Assembly (NCBI GenBank): GCA_963834875.1
Contig: CAWIDG010000002.1
Location: 186,001-250,000 of the forward strand
DNA length: 64,000 nucleotides
Direction: 5' to 3'
Source: DATAGF01 sp963834875
GTDB lineage: Bacteria > Actinomycetota > Thermoleophilia > Miltoncostaeales > Miltoncostaeaceae
Position numbers and translations under genes: made by a program. Each line of letters opens with the position of its first letter. Position 1 is the first letter of the stretch. The notes under the pieces are model-generated. The model had not been told where the DNA came from. It saw only the letters and a list, made by a program, of their open reading frames with translations, and ran no database searches. Shown piece by piece: positions 50,463-61,740 of the stretch.

Positions 50463-52669
50463 TCAGGAGCCGGGCGTCACGCGGTAGGCGTCGAAGACCG
50501 ATTCCACGTGGCGGAGCGTGTTGATCGCGGCCTTCAGGGTGTCGATGTCGGCCACCTCCACCGTGAAGCGGTCGTGGACCATCTGGTCCTCCATCGCGCA
50601 GTGCGCCGAGATGATGTTCACGCCGTTCTCGGCGAAGGAGCGCGAGAGGTCCTCGAGCAGCCGCGCCCGGTCCCAGGCGTCCACCGCGATCTCGACCCGG
50701 AACGACTGCTGGTTGGCGCCGCCCCAGCGCACGTCGGTGAACCGCTCGGGGTTGCGCTGCAGCGCCTTGGCGTTCGGGCAGTCCTCGCGGTGGATCGTGA
50801 TGCCGCGGCCCAGCGAGATGTAGCCCAGGATCGGGTCGCCCGGCACGGGCTTGCAGCACTTGGCCAGGCGCACGAGCACGTCGGCGAGGCCGTCGACCTC
50901 GATGCCCAGGTCGCTGGAGGCCGTCGCCGTGTGCGGCCGCCGCCCCCGGGGCGCGACCCCGCGGCGCCGCCTCCTCGGCGACGGACTGGCCGGCCTTCAG
51001 GCGGCGCAGGATCTTGTTGACCACCACCTGGACCGACGTCTTGCCCAGCCCCAGCGAGATGTAGAACTCGTCGGCCTTCCGGAAGCCCATCTCCTGGATG
51101 ACCTCCAGGAGCAGCGGCGAGCCGGCCACCCGCTGGCTCGGCAGGCCCGCTTTGCGCAGGCTCTCCTGGAGCGCCTCGCGGCCCTGGTGCTCGGCGTCCT
51201 CGCGCCGCTCGCGGCGGAAGAACTGGCTGATCTTCGAGCGCGCCTTGGTGGTCTTGACGAGGTTCAGCCAGTCGCGCGACGGCGCGCGCGGGGCCTTCGA
51301 GGTGAGGATCTCGACGAAGTCCCCCGACTGGAGCGTGTAGGTGAGCGGCACGATGCGGCCGTTGACCTTCGCGCCGACGCAGCGGTGGCCGACGTCCGTG
51401 TGGACGTCGTAGGCGAAGTCGAGGGGCGTCGCGCCGGCCGGCAGGTCGCGCACCTCGCCCTTGGGCGTGAACACGTAGACCTCGTCCGAGTAGAGGTCCG
51501 AGCGCAGGGCCTCGAGGAACTCGGCCGGGTCGCGCGTCTCGCTCTGCCAGTCCATCATCCGCGAGACCCAGGCCGGCTGGTCGGCCTTGCCCTCCTTGTA
51601 GAGCCAGTGCGCGGCCACCCCGAACTCGGCCGTGCGGTGCATCGCGTACGTGCGGATCTGGATCTCGAGCGGCTTGCCCTCGGGGCCGAGCACGGTGGTG
51701 TGGAGGCTCTGGTACATGTTCGGCTTGGGCATCGCGATCAGGTCCTTGAACCGCCCGGGCAGGGGCTTCCAGAGCGAGTGGATGATCCCCACCGCCCCGT
51801 AGCAGTCCTTCACCGAGTTCGACCATCACGCGCATCGCGGTGAGGTCGTAGATCTCGTTGAACTCCTTGCCCTTGCGGGTCATCTTCTCGTAGATCGAGT
51901 AGAAGTGCTTCGCCCGCCCGATGATCTCGACGCCGGTGATGCCGACGGCCTCGAGCTCGCGGCTGAGGATGCCGCCCGCCTGCTCGATGAAGGCCTCGCG
52001 GTCGGGCCGGCGCTGGTTGACCATCTGCTGGATCTCGCGGTAGCGGCGCGGGTGGAGGGTCGCGAAGGCGAGGTCCTCGAGCTCCCACTTGAGTGAGTGG
52101 ATCCCGAGGCGGTGCGCGAGCGGCGCGTAGACCTCGAGCGTCTCCTTGGCCTTCTGGATCTGCTTCGGCTTGGTCATGTACGCGAGCGTCCGCATGTTGT
52201 GCAGGCGGTCCGCGAGCTTGATGATCAGCACGCGGATGTCGCCGGACATCGAGACGATCAGCTTGCGATAGCCCTCGGCCTGATGCTCCTCCCGGCTGTC
52301 GAAGTGGAGCTTCGAGAGCTTCGTGACGCCGTCGACCAGCGAGGCGACCTCAGCGCCGAACAGCCGCTCGATGTCGTCGAGGCTGGCGTTCGTGTCCTCG
52401 ACCGTGTCGTGGAGCAGCGCCGCCGCGACCGCGCTGCCGTCGAGGCCCAGCCCCGCGCAGATGCGCGCGCAGCCCAGCGGGTGGGTGATGAAGGGCTCGC
52501 CGGAGTCGCGCACCTGGGCGCGGTGGCGCTCCTCGGCGAAGGCGTAGGCGCGCCGGACGGCGTCCCGGTCGAGGTCCGGATGGTGCTCGGCGACCTCCCC
52601 GATGAGCTGCTCGAGCTCCGGGTCGGCCGACTCGAGCGCGAGCCCGATGTCCGCGAGGTCGTTCGCCAT
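50463..52669 (-). CDS. relA: Bifunctional (p)ppGpp synthetase/hydrolase RelA/SpoT (two frameshifts)
   Basis: It makes and degrades the starvation signal (p)ppGpp. About 735 residues. The hydrolase domain has AALLHDTVEDTNASLDDIER and IKLADRLHNMRTL. The synthetase domain shows KHFYSIYEKMTRKGKEFNEI, YDLTAMRVMV and, after a shift at 51815, YGAVGIIHSLWKPLPGRFKD and MYQSLHTTVLGPEGKPLEIQ. A TGS domain (VYVFTPKGEVRDLPAGATPL) and, after a shift near 50950, a Zn/ACT C-terminus (LAKCCKPVPGDPILGYISLG) follow. Both active sites are intact. ATG 52669 is six bases after TATCCT. Confidence 0.96.
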
Positions 52670-52675
52670 GCCCCG

Positions 52676-52681
52676 AGGATA
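52676..52681 (-). promoter_or_regulatory. -10 element of relA
   Basis: TATCCT on the minus strand, six bases before ATG 52669; leaderless arrangement. Confidence 0.5.
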
Positions 52682-52722
52682 CCGCGACCGGCGGGCGGCC
52701 CCGCCGGTCGGAAGGGGGAAAC

Positions 52723-53499
52723 TCAGCTCGAGGTGGGCAGGGTCCCCCGCGCGGGCAGCAGGACGCTCGAGGCGAAGGTGTACGACTGGGTCCCGTAGGC
52801 GCTGGCGCTCTTGCGCACGGTGACGGTGATGTACTGGGGCCCGCCGCCGGCCGAGGCCAGGGCGATCACCCCGCCGCCGCCGGGGCGGTTCAGCAGGTTC
52901 CAGTTGAAGCCGAGCGGGCGGCCGACGGTCTGCTCGACCACCACCCTGCGGTTCACCGCCACCGCGAGGAAGACGCTGCCCGGCTGCACCCCTCCACGCG
53001 GCGCGCCGCGCACGGCGATCAGCTTCGCGGTCGTGGGCCCCGCGACCGCGGTGCCCAGCACGGCGAAGCCCTTCCCGGCCTGCGAGCCGCCCCCGGATCC
53101 GCCGCAGCTCGTGTCGAACAGGTCCCGCAGCACCGGTCCCGGGACGTCGGCGTCGCCGCAGAAGTTGTGGCCGAAGTCGAGCAGGGCCCAGGAGCCGTCG
53201 GCGTTCTGCCGGAAGAGGAGCTCGATCGGCGCGCGCCGGCGCCCCGAGACCTTCCGCGGCGACACGACGCCCGAGGCGTAGAGGGGGCTCGCCGACGCGG
53301 TCGAGATCGTGATCTGGGTGACGATGAAGGGCCGGCCCGGGATCTTCGCCAGCAGCGGGGAGCGCTGAACGGCGGCCAGGATCCCGTCGATCTCGGCCTG
53401 CGTGCTGGGCCGCGTCGCGGTCGCGGCGCCCGGCAGCAGCCCGGCCAGCAGGGCCGTGGCCGCGATCGCGACGAGCCACCGGGCGAGGGGCTTCGGCAT
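52723..53499 (-). CDS. Secreted protein of unknown function
   Basis: 258 residues, intact. A signal peptide (LARWLVAIAATALLAGLLPG followed by AATATRP) leads to a mature protein with IPGRPFIVTQITISTASASP, LLDFGHNFCGDADVPGPVLR and SCGG, two or three Cys that may form a disulphide, and a beta-rich C-terminus. I do not recognise a family. It lies between relA and recJ, same strand, with its own gap of 125 bases upstream holding nothing recognisable. Confidence 0.72.
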   Translation of the reverse strand: MPKPLARWLVAIAATALLAGLLPGAATATRPSTQAEIDGILAAVQRSPLLAKIPGRPFIVTQITISTASASPLYASGVVSPRKVSGRRRAPIELLFRQNADGSWALLDFGHNFCGDADVPGPVLRDLFDTSCGGSGGGSQAGKGFAVLGTAVAGPTTAKLIAVRGAPRGGVQPGSVFLAVAVNRRVVVEQTVGRPLGFNWNLLNRPGGGGVIALASAGGGPQYITVTVRKSASAYGTQSYTFASSVLLPARGTLPTSS

Positions 53500-53623
53500 T
53501 CCATCCTCCTGGTCGCGCCGCCCGGGTCCGGTCCCGGCGGATCCGTGGAGCTATCCCACTCGCGCGGTCGCGGCGTCAAGGACCATGGGTCCCCCGGCTT
53601 CGGTCCAGCCGCGCCGCGATGGG

Positions 53624-56225
53624 CTACGTGCTGACCGGCACCGGGGAGCCGGGCGCGCGAGCACGTCGAGCGTCGGCGCGAGGGCGAGGAACGCGCGCGC
53701 CTCCTCCAGGCGCGCGCGGCAGGCGCGGTAGGTCGGCGACGCCTCGAGCTCGCGCCGCTCGGGATCCGACCGCCGCGCGCACGCCCGCGTCGCCGACCTC
53801 GACGAGGCCGAGCTCGCGCAGGACGCAGAGCGCCCGGGCGGCGACCCGCGGCGGCCGCATCGCGGGCCCGTCGCCCAGCAGCGCCTCCTCCAGCTCCCGG
53901 TCCCACGTCAGGGGGCCGCGGGCGCGGAGCGCCCGCCAGAGGGCGGTGACGGCGGGGCGCAGCTCCCACTCCTCCTCGGCGACCCGAAGGGCGAGGTCGG
54001 CCTCGCCCTCGCTCCAGGCCAGGTGCAGCCAGCGGCCCGCCGCGCGGTGGACGGCCCACGCCGCGTCGGCCGCCGATGCGGGCGGGTCGACCAGCGCCAG
54101 GTGCATGCCCTCGGGCGGCTCCACCTCCCCAAGGCGGGCGTAGTCGACCATCACGAGCGCGGGGACCCCCCGGGCGCGCGCGAGGCGGGCGACCATCGCC
54201 CCCGGATCGCAGCGCCCGCCCGCCAGGACGGCGACCTCGGCGCCGAGGCGCCCGGGCTCGAGCGCCGTCTCGAGCGCCGGGCGCCGGCGGGCGACGTCGC
54301 AGACCACGGCGACCACGCCGCGGTCGGCGCCGGCCAGGGCCGCGAGCACGGCGAGCGACGAGCCCTCCCCGCGCCGGTCGCGCAGCCCCAGCGGCGGGGC
54401 GGCGTCGCCGGCCGGCGGCTCGGGCACGGCGAGCGGATCGTCGTCGAGCATCGCCCGCAGGTCGGCGAGGGGCACCCGGTCGGGGCAGCGGGCGTCGCAC
54501 GGCTGGGCGCACTGGGCCGGCAGGACGTCGCGCGGCCCGAGCTCCTCGAGCGACTCGACCGTGACGCGCGGGCCCACGAGGCCCTGCCAGCGCTCCACGT
54601 CGAGCGAGAACACGACGTCGTGACGCTCGTCGAGGTCGAGCGCGGAGGCCCGCTCGCCCATCCGGAACCCGACCGCCCGGGCGTGGGCGCCGCAGGAGCG
54701 CAGCCGCACCTGCAGGTGCCGGCCATCCCCGACCCGGGCCGGCGACTCGAGCTCGGCCCCCGGCACGACGAGCCGCACGGAGGGGTTGCCGCGGCCGAAG
54801 GGCGCGAGCGCCTCGATCGCCTCGGCCGTCGCGAGGGTCAGGTCGCGGCCGCCGACGACGGCGTCCACGGCCTTCACGCGCGCCCGCGCGATCGCCGCCC
54901 GGGCGCCCTCTGCGGCCAGCAGCAGCTCGTCGCGGAAGCGGGCGACCGCCGAGGCCGGGAGCTCGAGCCCCACCGCCCCCGCGTGACCGCCCCAGCGCGT
55001 CAGCGACGCCGAGGCCGCCCCCACGAGACCGTGGAGGTCGACGCCGGCGAGGCTGCGGCCCGACCCCTTCGCCGAGTCGCCGTCGCGCGCGAGGACGATC
55101 GCGGGCCGCTCGAAGCGCTCGACCATGCGGGCGGCGACGATGCCGACGACGCCCTCGTGCCAGCCGTCGCCCGCCACCACGATCGCCCCGGCTGTCGCGG
55201 ATCTCGTCCGGCTCGGCCTCGTGCTGCGCGACGGCCGCCTCGAGGATCTCCTGCTCCACCTCGCGTCGGCGGGCGTTCAGCTCCCAGAGCTCCGCCGCGA
55301 TGGGGTCGGCGGTCTCCCGGTCGGGCGCGAGCAGCAGCTCGAGGGCCCGGTCGGCATGCGCCAGGCGCCCGGCGGCGTTGATGCACGGCGCCAGGGTGAA
55401 GCCGAGGGTGTGGGCGCTGACCGTCCGCGGCTCGATCCCGGCGGCGGCGCACAGGGCCGCGATGCCCGGCCGGGGGCGCTCGCGGATGGCCCGCAGCCCC
55501 TGGGCCACCCGGCGGCGGTTGTCGCCGATGAGCGGGACCGCGTCCGCCACCGTGGCGAGCGCGACGAGGTCGATCCCCTCGTCGGGGTCGGGGGCCAGCG
55601 CCCCGCCGTCGAGCCGCGCCGCGAGCGCCCGCACGGCCATGTGGACGACCCCGACGGCCGCCGGCAGGTCCTCGGCCGGCCGGCCCAGCGCCGGGTTGGC
55701 GATGATCCCGGGGGGGCGGCGGCCGCCCGCCAGGTGGTGGTCGAGCACGATCGGCTCCAGCCCGAGCTCCGCGGCGCGGGTCAGCGCCTCCACGGCCGAC
55801 GTCCCGCAGTTGACGCAGGCGAGCACCCGCGCCCCGCCGGCCGCCAGCCGCTCGACCGTGGAGCCCGCGACCCCGTAGCCGTCGGCGAAGCGGCTCGGGA
55901 GGAACGCCTCGACCGCCCCGCCACGGCCCCGCAGGGCGGTGAGCAGCACGGCGGTCGAGCAGACCCCGTCGCAGTCGTAGTCGCCGTGCACCGCGATGGG
56001 CTCCCCGCGCCGGACCGCCCGCGCCAGGCGGTCGGCGGCCTCCCCGATCCCCGCGAGGTCCTCGGGCGGCGCGAGGGGCCCGTCGGATGCCAGGAACGCC
56101 CGCGCGGCGGCGGGGTCGCCCAGGCCGCGGCGGACGAGCGCCCACGCGACCGGCTCGGGCAGGCCGAGGGCGTCCTCGAGCGCGGCGACCTCGGCGAAGC
56201 CCGCCCGTGCGGCGCGCCAGCTCAC
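53624..56225 (-). CDS. recJ: Single-stranded-DNA-specific exonuclease RecJ (two frameshifts)
   Basis: A DHH-family 5'-3' exonuclease for recombination and mismatch repair. About 867 residues. GTG 56225 overlaps the ubiB stop (GTGA). Motifs: AVHGDYDCDGVCSTAVLLTA, VLDHHLAG (DHH), LGFTLAPCINAAGRLAHADR, and after a shift at about 55200 VAGDGWHEGVVGIVAARMVE and KGSGRSLAGVDLHGLV plus WGGHAGAVGLELPAS (DHHA1 region). The final 350 residues form an extra C-terminal domain with a CDARCPD cysteine pair, as in other actinobacterial RecJ. The very end is shifted near 53760. Confidence 0.93.
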
Positions 56226-57869
56226 CAGCGGCCCGAGCGGAAGATGCCGACGCAGAGCCACGCCACGAGCACGATCGCCGCGACGATCCCCGGGAGCGCC
56301 AGCAGCGACAGGCCGGCGACGTCGGCGTAGTGCGTCGAAGACCGCGATCACGGCGGAGGCGATGAACAGGGCCGCGGCGACGACGGCGAGGACGACCCGG
56401 TTGGCGCCCGCCTCGAGCTTGTTGACGGCCTCGTCGAAGCCCTCCGGGCGGATGCGGATCTGGACGTCCCCCTCCCGGAACTCGTCGAGCAGCTCCGAGA
56501 CCTGGAAGGGGTAGTCGAGCATGGCCTCGGCGTAGCGGCCGACGTCGGAGCGCACGCGCCCGGCGATGCGGTCGGGGCGGTAGCGATCGGTCGCCAGCCG
56601 CACCGCGTAGGGGCGGGCGGCCTCGAACACGTTGAAGTCGGGGGAGACCTCGAGCACGACCCCGGCGAGGGTGGCGACCGCCTTGTCGAGCATCACCCAG
56701 CGCGCGGGGAGGGTGACGCCGATCGCGTACACCGTCCCGAAGATCTCCCTCAGCACCTCGCGGATGTCGATATCGCCGATGGCGCTGGCCGAGTAGCGCT
56801 GCACGGTGACGGCCAGCCGGTCGGCCAGCTCCTCCTCCTTGGCGTGCGGGAAGCGCACGCCCAGCGCCCGCAGGCGCCGCGGCAGGCGCTCGGCGTCCTG
56901 GTTGAGGATGTCGAGCAGGAGCCGCATCAGCGCCTCGCGGTCGCGCTGGCTGAGCTGCTCGGTCATGCCGCAGTTGACCACGCTGATGCGGTCCGGGTCG
57001 CGCACGAGGATGTTGGCCGGGTGCGGGTCGGCGTGGAAGAAGCCGTCCCCGAAGACCATCTGCATCCAGGTCTGGGTGATGCGGTTCGCGAGGGTCACCC
57101 GGTCGGCGGCGGTCCACTCGTCCAGGTCGAGCTGGCGGAGGCTGGTGCCCTCGACGCGCTCCATCGTGAGCACCCGGGCGGTGGTGTAGCGCCAGTAGAT
57201 CCTCGGCACGGAGACGGTCTCATCGCCGGCGAAGTTGCGCCGGAAGACCTCGGCGTTGCGCGCCTCGATGCCGTAGTCCAGCTCGCGCCGCACGGTGCGG
57301 GCGAACTCGTCCACCGTCTCGACCAGGTCGATGAACTGCAGGCGCTGGATGCGCTCGCGCGCGACCTTCGCCGCCTGGTAGAGGAGCTGGATGTCGGCCT
57401 CGATCTGGCGCTCGGCATCGGGGCGCTGGACCTTGACCACGACCTGCTGGCCCCCGGGGAGCGCGGCCCGGTGGACCTGGCCGATCGACGCCGCCGCGAT
57501 CGGCTCCTCGTCGAACTCGGTGAAGACCTGCTCGATCGTCAGGCCGAGCTCGGCCTCGACGACGCCGCGGATGCGCTCGAACGGCTCCGGGCGGGCGTCG
57601 TCCTGGAGGCCGCGCAGCTCCTCGAGGATGTCCGGCGGCACGATGTCCGGACGGGTCGACAGGAGCTGGCCGAACTTGACGAAGGTCGGGCCGAGCTCGT
57701 CGAGCATCTCGCGGACGCGGCGGCCGCGGCTGCGGGCGGGGGCGGCCCCGTCCACCTGCTCCGGGGGGGCCTCCTTGCGACCGAAGACGTAGCCGAAGCC
57801 GTGGCGGGCGGCCACCTGCGCGATCTCGCCGAGACGCGCAAGGTTCTGCCGCCGTTCGCCGCGCGCCAT
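56222..57869 (-). CDS. UbiB/ABC1-family atypical kinase (one frameshift)
   Basis: A membrane-bound protein-kinase-like ATPase. About 550 residues. The family KxGQ motif is in LGPTFVKFGQLLSTRPDIVP, followed by FDEEPIAAASIGQVHRAALP (Ala-rich loop), VVVKVQRPDAERQIEADIQL and HADPHPANILV (catalytic region). Two C-terminal membrane helices follow; the second lies after a shift near 56330 and ends WLCVGIFRSGRW. ATG 57869 is seven bases after TACCTT (57877-57882). In quinone-using bacteria these proteins support quinone synthesis or lipid homeostasis. Confidence 0.93.
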
Positions 57870-57876
57870 GCGGGCC

Positions 57877-57882
57877 AAGGTA
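57877..57882 (-). promoter_or_regulatory. -10 element of ubiB-recJ
   Basis: TACCTT on the minus strand, seven bases before ATG 57869; leaderless arrangement. Confidence 0.45.
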
Positions 57883-57955
57883 TCAGCGCAGGCGGACGGG
57901 CCAGGGCTCGCCCGCGGGCGTGGCCCGCTCTCACGGCGGCGACGCCGTGGTCGGG

Positions 57956-58294
57956 TCAGTCGGCCCCGGGGCCGCGCTCCAGCAGCGAGATGCGGTGCTC
58001 CAGCTCCATCAGCCGCAGCTGCACGTCCTCCAGCTCGGACCGGGTCACCAGGCCGAGCTCACGCAGGACGCCCTGGACGCCGCCCTCCACCTTTCCGACG
58101 ATGCCGGCCGTGGGCGTTCCCTCGGCGCGGACGCGGGTCATCAGGCGATCCACCACCTGCTTGCCCTCGTCACTGCCCATCTGGCCCTTGCGGACGAGCT
58201 CCGACGCCGCGGCCTCGGCCCGCTCGCGGGTGAGTGCCGCAGCCCCGATCGACATGAGCACGGCCTGCTCCATACCCTCGCGCACGCTGGTCAT
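57956..58294 (-). CDS. Phasin-like / PHA-synthesis-regulator-family protein
   Basis: 112 residues, helical throughout: VREGMEQAVLMSIGAAALTR, ELVRKGQMGSDEGKQVVDRL and a C-terminal coiled coil SELEDVQLRLMELEHRISLL. This is the pattern of the polyhydroxyalkanoate granule/regulator family (COG3937). ATG 58294 follows AGAGGAGA with four bases spacing. No PHA synthase gene is in the window, so a link to PHA is unproved. Confidence 0.75.
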   Translation of the reverse strand: MTSVREGMEQAVLMSIGAAALTRERAEAAASELVRKGQMGSDEGKQVVDRLMTRVRAEGTPTAGIVGKVEGGVQGVLRELGLVTRSELEDVQLRLMELEHRISLLERGPGAD

Positions 58295-61210
58295 CTGCGT
58301 CTCCTCTTTTGCACTTGACGGTGTCGGCGCTGCCGGTCGGGGGTGGGTGTCCGCGCCGCGGCGGCGGCGCCTCGTCGTCGCCGCCGGGAACGGGCGCGGC
58401 GTCGCCGCCCTCCGCCGGCAGCTCGGCCTCGGCCACGGGCTCCGGCTCGGCCGCGGGCTCCGGCTCGGCCACAGGCTCCGGCTCGGCCTCGGGCTCCGGC
58501 TCGGCCTCGGGCTCCGGCTCGGCCTCGGGCTCGGGCTCGGCTCGGGCTCGGGCTCCTGCTCCTCCGGCTCGCCAGCCTCGAGCTGCCGGGGCTCCTCCTC
58601 GGCCTCGGCCTCGACCTCGGCGGGGGAGCCGCCGCCATCCTCCAGGCGCAGCTCGGCGTCCAGGGCCGCCTCGGCCCGCGCGAGCGTCTCGAGGTCGACG
58701 ACGTCGGAGTCGGACGCCACGGCCGCGGCGCGGCGCTCGACCTTCGCCGCCCGCCGCCGCTGCTCGGGCTCGCGCTCCTTCCACAGCGCCGCCAGCGGCG
58801 CGGCGATGCCGATCGACGAGAGGGTGCCCGAGAGCAGCCCGACGAGCAGCGCGAAGGCGAAGTCCTTGAGCGTGTCACCGCCGAAGAAGTACAGCACGGC
58901 GAGCGGGATCAGCGTGGTCAGGCCCGTGATGAACGACCGCGTCAGCGTCTGGTGCACCGAGGTGTTGACGATGTCGCGGTAGGACGCGCGGCGCATGATC
59001 GCCTGGTTCTCGCGGATGCGGTCGAACACGATCACGACGTCGTAGAGCGAGTAGCCGAGGATCGTGAGCAGCGCGGCGACGGTCGCGCTCGTGATCTCGC
59101 GGCCCGGTGACCGAGTAGATCGGCCGAGCGAGAGCCAGACGTCGTGGATCACCGACAGCAGCGCCGGGATGGCGAGCTTGTACTCGAAGCGGACCGTCAG
59201 GTAGGCGGCGATCACCGCGAAGCTGAGCAGGATCGCCCAGATCGCATTGCGGATGATCTGCTCTCCCAGCACGGGCCCGACGGTGTCCACCGACTGGAAG
59301 TCGCCGCCCTGGAGCCCGTACTCCGCGTCGAGGCCGCGGCGCAGCTCCTGGAGCTGGTCGGGCTGGAGGGTCTCGGTCTGGACCTGGAAGCCGTCGATCC
59401 GCTGCCCGTCGATCTCCTCGCTGGTGGCCTGGATCTTGGCGTCCGGCAGGCCGAGCTCCTGGGTGACCTGGCGCACGCCGTCCTCGGTGGCGGGCCGCTC
59501 GAACAGGGCCTCCACCCGCGTGCCGCTCTCGAAGTCGAGCCCGAGGTTGAGGCCGTTGGCGGCGATGAAGATGGTGCCGATGGCGATCGGCACGAACGAG
59601 ATCGCCATCCACAGCTTCCACTTGCCGACGACGTCCATCTTCCAGCGGATCTCCCGCTGGTTGAGGCCCATGTAGCGGTCGTCGCGCAGGAAGCGGGTCT
59701 CGGCCAGCACGTTGACGACCGCGCGGGTCGCCACGACCGCCGTGAACAGCGACAGCAGGACGCCGATCAGCAGCGTGAACGCGAAGCCCTTGACGCCGGC
59801 GCTCGCGAACAGGAACAGGATCGCCGCGGTCGCGAACGTCACGACGTTCGCGTCGATGATCGCGCTGAGGCCCTTCTTGTAGCCGGCGAGGATCGCCGCC
59901 CGGGGCGTCTTCCCCGCCCGCGCCTCCTCGCGTATGCGCTCGAAGATGACGACGTTGGCGTCGGCCGCGACGCCGATCGTGAGGATGATGCCGGCGATCC
60001 CGGGCAGGGTCAGCGTGATCGGCACCAGCACGATGATCGCGTAGAGCAGGATCCCGTAGACGATCAGCCCCAGGGCCGCGATCACGCCGAGGAAGCGGTA
60101 GTAGCCGATCAGGAAGAGGATCACCAGCACGAGGCCGACGACCCCCGCGATCAGCGCCTGGTTCAGCGACTCCTCGCCCAGGGTCGCCGACACCTGCTTC
60201 TGGCTGATGACCTCGAGCTCGATCGGCAGGGCGCCGGAGTTGATCTGGGTGGCGAGGGTCTGGGCCTCGTCCTGGCTGAAGTCCCCCTCGATCTGGGCGC
60301 CGTTGCGGCCGTCGATCCCGGCGGGGTAGTCGTTGTAGTTGACCGTCGGGTTCGAGACGATCTCGCCGTCGAGGATGATCGCGAAGCGCTGGAGCTGGTT
60401 CTTGAGGTTCCCCTCGACCGCCAGCTGGCGGGTGAGGTCCTGGAACTTCTCCCGGCCGTCGCCGGTGAAGTCCATCGCCACGATCCAGCGGTTGCCGCCG
60501 ATGCCCTGCGTCTCGAGGCGGGCGCTCGCCGAGCTGACGTCCTGGCCCGTCAGGCCGGGGTTGTTCTGGAAGACGTACCAGCGCTGCTCGGTGCCGGACT
60601 CCCGCGTCTCGAACCGCTGGGTCTCCTCGAAGGCGAGGAAGAGGCCCCTGGGCACCTCGACGACCTCGGCGTTCGGCGGGATGCGGTCGTTCGGGAACGC
60701 CTCGCGCAGGGTCACGCGGTCGCTCTCCGGGCCGGCCAGGAGCTCCTTGCTCTCGCGGTCGAAGGCGTAGAAGCTCGGCAGGCCGCGCTCCTCCTCCGGC
60801 TCCGTCCGCTCGGCGAGCTTGGCCGCGTCGTAGAGGCTGCTGCCCTCCGGGGGCCCGACGACGTTGGCCTCGAACGGGATGAACATGAGCTGCGCCGGGT
60901 TGATGAGGTCGTTGACGACCTGCTCCGGGTCCTCGGCGCCGGGCAGCGCGACGACGATCTGGTCGTCGCCCTGGGTCTGGATCTCGGGCTCGGCGACGCC
61001 GAACGCGTCGACGCGGTCGCGGATGATCTCGACCGAGCGGTCGATGGCCTCCTCGGTGACCTGGGCCTGCTCGGTCGGCTTGCCCTGAAGCACGACCTCC
61101 ACGCCCCCCTGGAGGTCGAGGCCGAGCACGGTCGGCTTCAGCGCGATCGCGATCACGGACGCGGCGACCAGGCCGACGACCAGCGCCAGCAGGAGGATCG
61201 GGCGCCTCAC
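58291..61210 (-). CDS. secDF: Fused preprotein translocase SecDF (small frameshifts)
   Basis: It uses the proton gradient to pull secreted proteins across the membrane. SecD comes first: TVLGLDLQGGVEVVLQGK, a large periplasmic part and GIAGIILTIGVAADANVVIF with ERIREEARAG. It runs without a stop through MGLNQREIRWKMDVVGKWKL into SecF: LNLGLDFESGTRVEALFE, ATVAALLTILGYSLYDVVIV with FDRIREN, and FFGGDTLKDFAFALLVG. Two compensating indels disturb about ten codons near 59105, and another near 58545 lies in the Glu/Pro tail. About 970 residues. GTG 61210 is 22 bases after yajC. Confidence 0.94.
58435..58560 (-). repeat. Low-complexity Glu-Pro-Ala repeat in the SecF tail
   Basis: Imperfect copies of GCTCCGGCTCGGCCTCGG (plus strand) encode EPEAEPEP-type repeats on the minus strand. 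Such repeats vary in length easily and may have caused the nearby frameshift. Confidence 0.7.
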
Positions 61211-61231
61211 GAGGCTCCCCCGCCGGTGGAG

Positions 61232-61543
61232 TTAGCCCGCGTCGGCGTCGGCGGCCGCCGAGACGTCGGTGCCCGCCGCGGGGCCGGCGACCTTGCGCGC
61301 GATCGAGCTCTTCGCCACCCGGATGTCGGTGTCCTCGGCGACCTCGATCAGGAGGGTCTCGCCCTCCTCGACCTCCGTGACGGTGCCGTAGATCCCCGAG
61401 ACCGTCACGACCTCGTCGCCCGGCCGGAGATTGCGGAGGATCTCCTCGAGCTGCTTGCGCCGCTTCTGCTGCGGGCGGACGCCGACGAGGTAGATCAGCC
61501 CGATGAAGATCAGGATGTAGATCGGCAGGAGCAGCGCCGACAT
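61232..61543 (-). CDS. yajC: Preprotein translocase accessory subunit YajC
   Basis: 103 residues from ATG 61543: one membrane helix (LLLPIYILIFIGLIYLVGV), then RPQQKRRKQLEEILRNLRPG and GDEVVTVSGIYGTVTEVEEG, the YajC core. It forms a complex with SecDF, which follows 22 bases downstream. TATCCT at 61607-61612 is a possible -10, giving a leader of about 60 bases. Confidence 0.95.
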   Translation of the reverse strand: MSALLLPIYILIFIGLIYLVGVRPQQKRRKQLEEILRNLRPGDEVVTVSGIYGTVTEVEEGETLLIEVAEDTDIRVAKSSIARKVAGPAAGTDVSAAADADAG

Positions 61544-61740
61544 TCTGGAGGGCACCTCGCTCGGGCGGCCTTGGGTGACCGGGTTGACGCGCGTCCGGCG
61601 CGGCCGAGGATAGCAAAGGCCCTGGCGCTCCCCGCTGTCCGGCGGGGCCGGGAGAGGGCGTGCTGAGCCCCTCGGACGGCGCGCCCGCCGTCAGGCGGAG
61701 CCGGGAGAGGGGCGTTGGGCTCGTGGTACCGTCAGCCGCC

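Noticed and set aside
59144..61666. 840-codon plus-strand frame opposite secDF and yajC
   Set aside because: Antisense shadow with high Asp/Arg/Gln content and no membrane or domain pattern.
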